A DNA stretch of 64,000 bases from positions 186,001 through 250,000 of the forward strand of contig CAVSCE010000011.1 in assembly GCA_963726375.1 (NCBI GenBank), in the 5' to 3' direction. Made by a program: the position numbers and the translations under genes. The notes below the pieces were generated by a model. It made no database searches, had not been told where the DNA came from, and saw only the letters and a list, made by a program, of their open reading frames with translations. This stretch comes from UTCFX2 sp963726375 (GTDB lineage Bacteria > Chloroflexota > Anaerolineae > Anaerolineales > UBA4823). Below are positions 39,201 through 46,942 of this stretch, piece by piece (within the stretch, counting starts at the first letter, position 1; each line of letters opens with the position of its first letter).

Positions 39201-40274
39201 ATGTCTGAAGTCAATATCATAGGTTTACAGAAGAGTTTTGGAGATGTCCAGGCGTTGAACGATGTCTCGTTTGACGTGAAGGATCACGAGTTTGTGACCA
39301 TGCTTGGGCCTACCGGCGCAGGAAAAACGACGACACTCCGCTGCGTCGCCGGTTTGGAGAAGCTGGATTTGGGCGAGATTCATCTCAGCGGAGCAAATAT
39401 CAACATGCTGCCTCCTGGCCAGCGAAATATGGCCTTTGTTTCACAGCATTACGCCCTGTACCCGCATATGACGGTTCGCCGCAACCTGCAGTTCCCGCTG
39501 GACAAAACAGAAATGACCAGCGATCAGAAGAAAGCGCGGATCGATGAGATCGCCAAGATCCTTCACATCGTCCCGCTGCTTCAGCGATATCCGAGCAAGC
39601 TGAGCGGCGGTGAAATGCAGCGCGTTGTCATCGGGCGAGCGATGGTCCGCAGCCCGCAGTTGTTCCTGCTGGATGAGCCGCTGTCCAACCTGGATGCCAA
39701 GCTTCGGGAAGAGCTCCGCTTCGAGCTCAAACGCTTGCAGAAAGAGGCCGGTTCGACCACGCTCTACGTCACCCACGACCAGATCGAGGCGATGTCGATG
39801 TCAGACAGGGTCGTGGTGATCGACAAAGGTGTGCTGCAGCAAATCGGCAGACCATCCGAGATTTATTCCTATCCTGCAAACGTTTTGGTTTCCAGCATCG
39901 TCGGCACCCCCCCGATGAACATCGTACCCGTGGTCGTCGGCGATAATCGCTTCAATCTCGAAACGAATGGCCACGGCGCAGAGCTGCCCTCCAACTATAA
40001 GAACATCCTTGCACCCGGGAAATATCAGCTGGGTGTTCGCCCGGAAAATGTAAAACTTGTCTCAAAATCGGCTCCGAACGCCCTACCGGCCGAGGTATTG
40101 GTGATCGAAGCGTTTGGATACGAAAAGCTGGTGGAGATCGATCTGGCGAAGACCCGAGTCCGCGCCCGGGTTTCGCCGCGCACAAAGCTGAAGGTCGGCG
40201 AGAAAATTTTTATCCAGCTCGATGAGAATAAGACGCGTTTCTTCGATGTCAGCGGTACGTTGATTCGCTCCTGA
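39201..40274 (+). CDS. ABC transporter ATPase 2 (MalK/UgpC type)
   Basis: 357 residues from the ATG at 39201, behind AGGAAGG. Walker A GPTGAGKTTTL, signature LSGGEMQR, Walker B LFLLDEPLSNLDAK and the switch region YVTHDQIEAM are all canonical. The C-terminal OB-like regulatory domain is present. With ATPase 1 it should form an asymmetric pair with one fully canonical signature motif. Confidence 0.9.
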   Translation: MSEVNIIGLQKSFGDVQALNDVSFDVKDHEFVTMLGPTGAGKTTTLRCVAGLEKLDLGEIHLSGANINMLPPGQRNMAFVSQHYALYPHMTVRRNLQFPLDKTEMTSDQKKARIDEIAKILHIVPLLQRYPSKLSGGEMQRVVIGRAMVRSPQLFLLDEPLSNLDAKLREELRFELKRLQKEAGSTTLYVTHDQIEAMSMSDRVVVIDKGVLQQIGRPSEIYSYPANVLVSSIVGTPPMNIVPVVVGDNRFNLETNGHGAELPSNYKNILAPGKYQLGVRPENVKLVSKSAPNALPAEVLVIEAFGYEKLVEIDLAKTRVRARVSPRTKLKVGEKIFIQLDENKTRFFDVSGTLIRS

Positions 40275-40291
40275 GCCTCTTGGAGGAAAAC

Positions 40292-40459
40292 ATGGAAAAA
40301 CGAAAAAAATTTGGTATTTACGGAGATATGATCGCGATTGGGCTGATCATCGCCGGATTCTTGATGATGGTTCAACCGCTGACGATGTTGCTGTACACGA
40401 TTGGATTTCCAGTAATCCTGTCAGGCGTCGTTCTGTTTAATATCAGCTCGCATTATTAG
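40292..40459 (+). CDS. Small two-helix membrane protein in the ABC operon
   Basis: 55 residues starting MEKRKKFGIYGDM behind GGAGG. Two hydrophobic helices (about 13-30 and 33-50) and a very short tail. Spaced like a real operon member, 17 bases after ATPase 2 and 24 before dhaK copy 2. No family recognised. It could be an accessory subunit of the importer; rhizobial glycerol importers also carry an extra small membrane protein. Confidence 0.65.
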   Translation: MEKRKKFGIYGDMIAIGLIIAGFLMMVQPLTMLLYTIGFPVILSGVVLFNISSHY

Positions 40460-40483
40460 GATCTTTCCAAAGGGACAGATCTC

Positions 40484-41488
40484 ATGGCAAAGAAGATAAT
40501 CAACAACCCAAAGGATGTCGTCCAGGAGACGATTTCTGGTTATTTGATGATGCACCCTGGAGAGTTTCGCCAGCTGGAAGGCGTCACGGCCATCGTAAAG
40601 ACTCAGCTGGACCCGGATAAGGTCGGGTTGGTCATCGGCGGAGGCAGCGGGCACGAACCGATCTTCCTCGAATTCATTGGCAAGGGCTATGCCGATGCGG
40701 TTGCGATGGGCAACATCTTCGCCGCCCCGTCCCCGGATATCGTCCTCGCCGCGACCCAGGCGGTCGACCGGGGCAAGGGCGTCCTTTACGTATATGGGAA
40801 TTACGCCGGCGACAACCTGAATTTTGACATGGGCGCAGAGCTGGCCGATCTGGAAGGCATTCGGACTGAAACCGTGCGCGTCTGGGATGATGTCGCATCG
40901 GCGCCGCCGGAACGCATCACCGACCGCCGCGGCATCGCCGGAGATTTTTATGTGATCAAAGTCGCTGGCGGCTGCTGCGATGCCGGCCTTGACCTGGATG
41001 AAGTAAAAAGGATAACTACCAAGGCGCGAGACAATACCCGCACCATGGGCGTCGCCCTTTATCCAGGCACGATCCCGGGTGAAGGCACACCCGCCTTCAC
41101 CCTCCCGGAAGATGAGATTGAAATCGGCCTGGGCCTGCACGGCGAACCGGGCGTCCGCCGCGGCAAAATCCAGCCAGCGGATAAACTGGTCGACGAGATG
41201 ATGTCGCTGATCGTCCCCGACCTGCCCTTTAAGGCCGGCGACGAGGTTTGCGCACTGATCGACGGCTTTGGATCAACGACGCGCATGGAGCAGCTGATTG
41301 CGATGCGCCGGACTCTGCAGAACCTCGAACACATGGGCTTCAAAGTTCACCAGGCGGATGCGGGTGCTTACGCGACCTGCCAGGAGATGGCCGGTTTTTC
41401 GATCACCCTGATGCGCCTGGATGAAGAGCTTAAAAAGTATTTCGATTGGCCGGTTTGGTCGACGGTTTACAAGAACAGGCCGCGGTGA
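40484..41488 (+). CDS. dhaK: DhaK-type substrate-binding kinase subunit (copy 2)
   Basis: 334 residues. GGGSGHEPIFLEFIGKGYADAV and IEIGLGLHGEPG, with the substrate-binding histidine, are conserved, as is MRLDEELKKYFDWPV at the end. It is distinct from copy 1 in the pocket region (FLEFIGKGYADAV against ALIGWVGKGLIDV), which suggests a different substrate or stereoisomer. It follows the importer genes directly. Confidence 0.9.
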   Translation: MAKKIINNPKDVVQETISGYLMMHPGEFRQLEGVTAIVKTQLDPDKVGLVIGGGSGHEPIFLEFIGKGYADAVAMGNIFAAPSPDIVLAATQAVDRGKGVLYVYGNYAGDNLNFDMGAELADLEGIRTETVRVWDDVASAPPERITDRRGIAGDFYVIKVAGGCCDAGLDLDEVKRITTKARDNTRTMGVALYPGTIPGEGTPAFTLPEDEIEIGLGLHGEPGVRRGKIQPADKLVDEMMSLIVPDLPFKAGDEVCALIDGFGSTTRMEQLIAMRRTLQNLEHMGFKVHQADAGAYATCQEMAGFSITLMRLDEELKKYFDWPVWSTVYKNRPR

Positions 41489-41495
41489 GCTGTTT

Positions 41496-42143
41496 ATGGA
41501 AAGCCTGACAGCTTCTCAGCTAAAAGACATGCTGATGCATGTCGCGAAATCAGTCATCGATTCAAAAGAACAGCTTTGCGAGGCCGATCGGAATATCGGC
41601 GACGGCGATCACGGAATCGGGATGGCGCTGGGCATGGAAGCCGCTGCCAACGAGCTGGCTGCAAAGGAATTCACCGACGTCTACGCTGTTTTCGGGACCG
41701 TTGGACGTACGATGATCAAAGTGATGGGTGGGGCCTCGGGCATCATCTTTGGCCTGCTTTTCTATGCAGGCTCGAAGAACATGCAGCCGAAATCCGAGCT
41801 GTCCACGCAGGATTTCGCCGAAGTCTTCGCCAGGGCGTTGGCCGAAATCCAGGCTAAGGGCGGGGCACAGCTGGGAGACAAGACCATCGTGGACGGGCTG
41901 CAGCCGTTCGTCGAAGCGCTGCAAAAAAGCCAATCTGCTGGAGAGGGCTTCAAGCCATTGCTTCGTGCAGGCTATGCTGCCGCCGAGGCCGGGAAGGAAA
42001 AAAGCAAGCAGTACATCGCCCGTTTCGGCAAAGCAAAAACCCTCGGCGAGCGGGCGGTTGGTTTCCCGGACGCAGGCTGCGTGACGCTGACGGTGATTTC
42101 CAGGTCGATGTGTGAGTGGGCAGACGCGAACCTGGCGGAATAA
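41496..42143 (+). CDS. dhaL: DhaL-type kinase subunit (copy 2)
   Basis: 215 residues from the ATG at 41496, seven bases after dhaK. ADRNIGDGDHGIGM holds the Mg-nucleotide aspartates; MGGASGIIFGLLFYAG and GKAKTLGERAVGFPDAG match DhaL. With dhaK copy 2 it forms a two-subunit kinase for a short ketose. No DhaM is nearby, so either a distant DhaM or direct use of ATP has to be assumed. Confidence 0.9.
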   Translation: MESLTASQLKDMLMHVAKSVIDSKEQLCEADRNIGDGDHGIGMALGMEAAANELAAKEFTDVYAVFGTVGRTMIKVMGGASGIIFGLLFYAGSKNMQPKSELSTQDFAEVFARALAEIQAKGGAQLGDKTIVDGLQPFVEALQKSQSAGEGFKPLLRAGYAAAEAGKEKSKQYIARFGKAKTLGERAVGFPDAGCVTLTVISRSMCEWADANLAE

Positions 42144-42159
42144 ATCTATTCTCCTCCCT

Positions 42160-42198
42160 GATCGAAGCCGATCTGTTCTCGACGGATCGGCTTCGATC
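42160..42198 (+). other. Perfect 14-bp inverted repeat after dhaL copy 2
   Basis: GATCGAAGCCGATC (42160-42173) and GATCGGCTTCGATC (42185-42198), with an 11-base loop and no U-tract. Probably an mRNA hairpin preceding the terminator at 42247. Confidence 0.6.
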
Positions 42199-42246
42199 GA
42201 GAGCAGCTGCCCGACTGAAAAAGATCGATCGTGAGTGGCAACCAGT

Positions 42247-42276
42247 TCCGGCAGGATTTTCCTGCCGGAGTTTTTT
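42247..42276 (+). terminator. Rho-independent terminator between dhaL copy 2 and rpiB
   Basis: TCCGGCAGG (42247-42255), ATTTT loop beginning at 42256, CCTGCCGGA (42261-42269), G, then TTTTTT (42271-42276). It may separate or attenuate the isomerase genes. Confidence 0.9.
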
Positions 42277-42304
42277 CTGAACTTGAAGAAAGCAAGGAAC
42301 CCGA

Positions 42305-42769
42305 ATGCCGGCAAAAGAATTGATCTTAGGCTGCGACTTTGCTGCAGTAAAGCTTATGAAGGTAGTCCGCAAGCTGCTTGAAGACCAGGCGATCGCTTAC
42401 ACGTTCATCGGGGTCGAAGACGAATCGGATGAGACGGCCTATCCACTGATCGCCCGGCAGGTCGCTGAAGCGATCATCGCGAGCGGTTATCAGAAAGAAG
42501 GAATTTTGATCTGCGGCACCGGGATTGGAATGTCGATCAGCGCCAACAAGTTCCCGGGGATCTATGCCGCGATCTGCCACGACGGTTATTCAGCCGAGCG
42601 GGCGCGCCTGAGCAACAGCACCAACGTGCTCTGCATGGGGGCGCGCGTGATCGGGCCTGAGCATGCCAAAAAAGTTCTCAGCGCCTGGTTGAAGACTGAG
42701 TTTCAGGGCGGGCGCTCCCAGGCGAAGCTCGATCTCATTCGATCGTTTGAGCAGGAGCTCTACCGATGA
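42305..42769 (+). CDS. rpiB: RpiB/LacAB-type sugar-phosphate isomerase
   Basis: 154 residues, family length. GCDFAAVKLMKVV at the N-terminus, the catalytic Cys in LICGTGIGMSISANK, and HDGYSAERARLSNSTNVLCMGARVIG are all RpiB hallmarks. RpiB interconverts ribose 5-phosphate and ribulose 5-phosphate; close homologs (EryI/DerI) isomerise D-erythrulose 4-phosphate to D-erythrose 4-phosphate. Its stop overlaps the TIM start (ATGA). The neighbourhood of ketose kinase and TIM-like gene favours the tetrose role. Confidence 0.85.
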   Translation: MPAKELILGCDFAAVKLMKVVRKLLEDQAIAYTFIGVEDESDETAYPLIARQVAEAIIASGYQKEGILICGTGIGMSISANKFPGIYAAICHDGYSAERARLSNSTNVLCMGARVIGPEHAKKVLSAWLKTEFQGGRSQAKLDLIRSFEQELYR

Positions 42770-43551
42770 GCCTTCGGTTCCAGACCTTGTTTGTGGGCTC
42801 AAACTTGAAGATGTACCAGACGAACCGCCAGACGCTGGAGTTCCTGGATCAGCTCCAGCAGCTCACGGGCGATATCCCGCGCTCGCAGCTGAAATTGTTC
42901 ATCCTGCCGTCCTATACGGCTCTGGCTGATGCCTGCCGGATGGTGGATCACGGTCGGATCTGGATCGGTGCGCAGAACATGCATTGGGAAGAGCAGGGCC
43001 AGTTCACCGGCGAGATTTCGCCCATCCAGCTGCGGGATATCGGTGTCGATCTCGTTATGGTCGCCCACGCCGAGCGCCGCCAGCACTTCGGGGAAACCGA
43101 CGCGCTGGCGAACCGCAGGGTGCTTTCAAGCCTGGCGCATGGTTTCCAGACCCTGCTGTGTGTCGGAGACCGCCGCGAAGACCTGCAGTCCGGGCGGTCG
43201 GCGGAGGTCTTAAGCCGCCAGCTGGAGGTTGGATTGACGGGCGTGAATTCCGAACAGGCAGACCGCTTGTGGGTCGCCTATGAGCCGGCCTGGGCGATCG
43301 GTGAGGGTGGGACGGTCGCCGACCCTGCTTTTGCAAACGAGATGCACGCGGTCCTGCGCATGATCCTCAGGAAATGCTTCCCGGACCGGGAAGCGGGCGT
43401 GCCGCTGCTCTACGGCGGCAGCGTGAACTTGGAGAATGCGGTGGATTTGATCCGCCAACCCGAGATCGACGGGCTGTTCATCGGCCGCGCCGCCTGGGAC
43501 GCAGCCCGGTTGAATCGAATCGTGCGCGATACCCTCGCTACCCGGCGTTGA
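42766..43551 (+). CDS. tpiA: Triosephosphate-isomerase family protein
   Basis: 261 residues. Catalytic residues are present: Asn/Lys in GSNLKMY, His in VAHAERR, Glu in AYEPAWAIGEGG; phosphate loops LYGGSVN and GLFIGRAAWD follow. Variation around the active site (AHAERR rather than GHSERR) and its place beside rpiB and a DhaKL kinase suggest a tetrulose-phosphate isomerase (EryH/LerI type) rather than the glycolytic enzyme, which normally sits with gap and pgk. Overlaps rpiB by four bases. Confidence 0.85.
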   Translation: MSLRFQTLFVGSNLKMYQTNRQTLEFLDQLQQLTGDIPRSQLKLFILPSYTALADACRMVDHGRIWIGAQNMHWEEQGQFTGEISPIQLRDIGVDLVMVAHAERRQHFGETDALANRRVLSSLAHGFQTLLCVGDRREDLQSGRSAEVLSRQLEVGLTGVNSEQADRLWVAYEPAWAIGEGGTVADPAFANEMHAVLRMILRKCFPDREAGVPLLYGGSVNLENAVDLIRQPEIDGLFIGRAAWDAARLNRIVRDTLATRR

Positions 43552-44588
43552 GCTCCGGGTTGATCGAAACCTTCATCGCCGTTCCAGCGATCATCAATTT
43601 AAGCGCTTCTTCGGTCTGCTCGAGCGGCATCTCGCCCGAGAGCATGAAGCGCGTGTCGATCAGGCCTGACGCGACCAGGTTGCAGGACTCCCAAAAATCG
43701 ACCGGGGAGTTGCCGTGCGTGTTGAACAGGCTGATTTCGCCGTAATGGACAGCCGGCGCGTCGAGTTCGACGATCGTCCCGCTCTTCAATCCGCCGAACC
43801 ACAGCACCCGACCTCCGCGCCTTGCAGCGCGCACTGCGCCTTCCCAGGTCTCCTTCGCTCCGGCGCATTCGATCGAGACGTCCGCGCCGCGCCCGGCGGT
43901 GAGATCGCGGATCGCCTGAACGGCGTCCGCACGGCCCGCGTTGATGATCGCAGAGGCGCCGAGCTGCCGGGCATACTCCAACCGCTCGTCGTTGCGGTCG
44001 ACCACGATCACTTCCGCCGCCCCGGACGAACGGGCGAGCTGCAGGTGCATCAGGCCCACTGCCCCGCCGCCGCCCATAATCGCGACCTTCTCGCCGGGTC
44101 GGATCTGGATCATTTTATGCGAGTGGACGACCGAGGCCAGCGGTTCCATCAGGGCAGCCTGGGCGTAGCTCAGGTGCTCGGGGACCACAAGCGTGTTCCA
44201 GCGCACGAATGTGCCGGGAAGCCTGACGTACTCCGCATAGGCGGCAAAGTTGTGAATCATGTTCTCGCAGATGTTTTCCTGGTGGTGCTTGCACGGGTAG
44301 CAGGCGCCGCAAGGCCCAAAACAGCTGGCAGTCACGCGCATCCCCAGGCTGAAATTCTCCACCATGCGGGCCTATCTCAACCACGTCCCCTGCAAATTCG
44401 TGCCCAAACAGGAACGGAGGCGGGTATTTCGGGTGCCCGCGCAGGTAGGTTTTAACGTCGGTGCCGCAGGTTGTGGCCGAGCGAACCTTGACGAGCATTT
44501 CATCCGGGCCGATCACCGGCATCGGCACTTCCTGCACCTGCAGCTTTTCAGGTCCCAAATAGACGACAGCGCGCATTGTTTTTGTCAT
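43538..44588 (-). pseudogene. Zinc-dependent medium-chain alcohol/polyol dehydrogenase, one frameshift
   Basis: About 350 residues. N-terminal catalytic domain: SATTCGTDVKTYLRGH (catalytic Zn Cys), GHEFAGDVVEIG (Zn His/Glu), then after the break VTASCFGPCGACYPCKHHQENIC (structural Zn cysteines). The Rossmann part has MGGGGAVGLMHLQLAR. One extra base at about 44335-44343 breaks QPGDRVTASC. Relatives are threonine and sorbitol/L-threitol-type dehydrogenases. In this locus it may oxidise a polyol to the ketose that DhaK phosphorylates. Starts at 44576 or 44606 (TTG overlapping the aldolase stop) are possible. It overlaps the end of tpiA on the opposite strand. Confidence 0.8.
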
Positions 44589-44602
44589 GGATTTATCTCG
44601 CG

Positions 44603-45467
44603 TCAAAGTTGTTGAGCCGCGCCAGCCATATTCAGCTCGGCGATCGCGCCTGTAAAATCTTGCTCGTGGACGATCTTCTGGATCGCGCGGATCATTTTTT
44701 CGGGGTGGGGGTGCTGCCAGACGTTCCGGCCGAAAGTAATCCCCGAGGCGCCCCGCTGGATGCAGACCAGCACATCATGCAGCATCTCCTCGACGCACTG
44801 GCTTTTTCCGCCGCCCAGCAGCACGATCGGAGCCGGGCAGGACTCTGCGATCCTTTCCATCTCCTCCGGCACGTCCGGGAAATCGCTTTTCACCACGTCT
44901 GCCCCGATCTCGAACGCGATCCGAGCCATATCCGCCAATATTTTCGAAATCTTTAATCGGCTTTCCCTCGAACCGCAGCCCCCAGGTGGTCGGCTCGATC
45001 ATCACCGGGATCCCCAGTCGATGGCAGCTCTCGATGGTCGCTGCGGCAAAAGCCATGTTGTCGATCTGGCGGTTGCTCTGCTCCTGACCGAAGATCAGGC
45101 AAATCTTGACCATATCCGCGCCCAGGCGGGCCGCCTCTTCGGCGGAAATGGTGGGCACCTGACCGTCGGTCCTGTCGCCGCCCGGGAAGTTCGCAAACAG
45201 TGGGAAATCGACCGCCAGGATCACCGCCGGCGACTCTCTGCCGGTGAGCAGATATCCAAAGCGGCGCAGCGCCCCGGGATTCACCAATATACCTTCAGGC
45301 TTGCCGGCTAAAACCTGCTCGAGGCGTTCGCCCAGGTTCTCCAGGCCGGCAACAGCGCCCATCGCGACGCCGTGGTCAACCGCGACTGCGACGCACCGGC
45401 CTGTCTCTTTATTAAACAGACGGCTGGTGCGGATTGTGACTCCATAATCAAAAGCCTGGTTCAGCAT
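44603..45467 (-). pseudogene. DhnA/LsrF-type class I aldolase (copy 2), one frameshift
   Basis: About 288 residues. VAVAVDHGVAMGAVAGLE and ILAVDFPLFANFPGGDRT start the barrel, and the Schiff-base lysine is in IGADVVKSDFPDVPEEM. LLGGGKSQ and GASGITFGRNVWQHPHP complete the phosphate site. One extra base at about 44933-44936 breaks FENIADMARIAFEIG. It is related to copy 1 but diverged. I prefer ATG 45467, because GAGGTG lies six bases upstream, over ATG 45485. Transcribed away from the PPi-PFK with an operator between them. Confidence 0.8.
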
Positions 45468-45545
45468 GAAGGACACCTCGTTCATGGATGGATGGAATTT
45501 CAGATTATTTTGGTGGTCCGCCTGGATCGAGCAGCGGATGTTCGA

Positions 45546-45574
45546 TTGACAAATCCGAAAATGAGCGTTAAACT
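45546..45574 (+). promoter_or_regulatory. Promoter of the PPi-phosphofructokinase gene
   Basis: TTGACA (45546-45551), 17 bases, TAAACT (45569-45574). The predicted start falls just before the operator-like palindrome at 45585. Confidence 0.65.
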
Positions 45575-45584
45575 AGCAATAATT

Positions 45585-45613
45585 ACATTTGTGATATTAT
45601 ATCACAAATGTGA
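45585..45613. promoter_or_regulatory. Operator-like perfect palindrome O4
   Basis: ACATTTGTGATAT-T-ATATCACAAATGT is a perfect 13-base inverted repeat (45585-45611). TCACAAATGTGA at 45602-45613 equals O1. Its position right after the promoter is that of a repressor roadblock, and it could also serve the divergent aldolase. Confidence 0.75.
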
Positions 45614-45641
45614 CGAAATAGGCAGGTCTCAGGAGGTTGTC

Positions 45642-46859
45642 TTGACGAAGCTCAAAGGGAATCTTGTTGTCGGGCAGTCGGGTGGGCCGAGCGCTGTGAT
45701 CAACGGCTCGGTCTGCGGTGTTGTTCAGGAGGCATTTCGACACCCGGAAATCGAAGAGGTTTACGGTATGCGCCATGGGATCGAAGGGTTGCTCCGCGAA
45801 GACCTGCTGGACTTTCGCAAGGAAGCGCCGGATGATATTGATGGGCTGCGCAAGACGCCTTCTTCTGCATTGGGATCCTGCCGCTTCAAGACCAGCGATG
45901 ACGACCTGGAGCAGATCGTTCGGATCTGCCGGCTGCATAACATCCGCTTCTTCATGTATGCCGGCGGTGGAGATTCGATGGATACCGCAGACAGGCTTTC
46001 AAGAGCCGCATCGGCTCAAAATTTTGAGATGCGGATCATCGGCGTCCCTAAAACGATTGACAACGATCTTCCTGTCACCGACCACTCTCCGGGATACGGC
46101 TCGGCGGCGCGCTATATCGCGACGATATGTACCGAGATGAAGCGAGATGCGATCGCACTGCGTCACACTGAAAGGGTCAAGATCCTCGAGACGATGGGCC
46201 GCAACAGCGGCTGGCTGGCAGCAGCCTCGGCGCTCGCCGATGATTACGCCCCGGACCTGATCTATCTCCCAGAACGGCGGTTGACAGAAGACCAGATCCT
46301 GGCGGATATCGACGACTTGCTCCGCACAAAGGGTTTCGTCTTCCTGGCCGCTAACGATGGATTGAGAAAGCCGGACGGGAGCTTCATCTCGATGAATACC
46401 GATCCGCTGAACACCGATGCCTTCGGCCACCCGGAGCCGGGTGACCTGGGCAAATATCTCGCCGATCTGGTGATGACGAAGCTGAAGGTCAAAGCGCGCG
46501 CCGATAAACCCGGGATCATCCAGCGCTGCGCCGGGCAGTTTATCTCTCCAGCGGATGCGGACGAAGCTTATCGCGTCGGGCAGCGGGCGGTCATCCAGGC
46601 TGCCGCCGGCGAGAGCGGGCAGATGATCACGCTCGTCCGCGAGCCTGGCGAGCCTTACGTCTGCTCTACCGGCGCTGTCCCGCTCGGTCTGGTCTCGAAC
46701 CTTGAAAAATTAGTCCCAGGCGAATACATCCATCCGTCTGGAAACCAGGTTGCGGAAAAATTTAAGGAATATGCTCGCCCGCTGATCGGCGGGCCTCTCC
46801 CGGATTATGTCACGCTGAAAGCTTTTCCGGTCAAGAAGCTTCTGAAGCAGCCATCCTGA
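45642..46859 (+). CDS. pfp: PPi-type phosphofructokinase
   Basis: 405 residues from the TTG at 45642, preceded by AGGAGG (45631-45636). VVGQSGGPSAVINGS binds the phosphoryl donor. AGGGDSMDTA, with Asp where ATP enzymes have Gly (GGDGS), indicates pyrophosphate use; VPKTIDNDLPVTDHSPGYGSA is the substrate loop. Such enzymes are reversible and act on fructose 6-phosphate and often sedoheptulose 7-phosphate. Operator O4 in its leader ties it to the catabolic regulon. Followed 83 bases later by a UroD-like gene. Confidence 0.85.
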   Translation: MTKLKGNLVVGQSGGPSAVINGSVCGVVQEAFRHPEIEEVYGMRHGIEGLLREDLLDFRKEAPDDIDGLRKTPSSALGSCRFKTSDDDLEQIVRICRLHNIRFFMYAGGGDSMDTADRLSRAASAQNFEMRIIGVPKTIDNDLPVTDHSPGYGSAARYIATICTEMKRDAIALRHTERVKILETMGRNSGWLAAASALADDYAPDLIYLPERRLTEDQILADIDDLLRTKGFVFLAANDGLRKPDGSFISMNTDPLNTDAFGHPEPGDLGKYLADLVMTKLKVKARADKPGIIQRCAGQFISPADADEAYRVGQRAVIQAAAGESGQMITLVREPGEPYVCSTGAVPLGLVSNLEKLVPGEYIHPSGNQVAEKFKEYARPLIGGPLPDYVTLKAFPVKKLLKQPS

Positions 46860-46942
46860 GCCAATCAAAAGACCTGAGAGTTGTGGAAATCCGTCAGCCT
46901 TCGTCGATTTTCTCGATCTCCGAACCAGAAAGGAAGCCATCC

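Noticed and set aside
38312..39220. 302-codon minus-strand open frame
   Set aside because: Exact antisense of ABC ATPase 1, with no own motifs or start signals.
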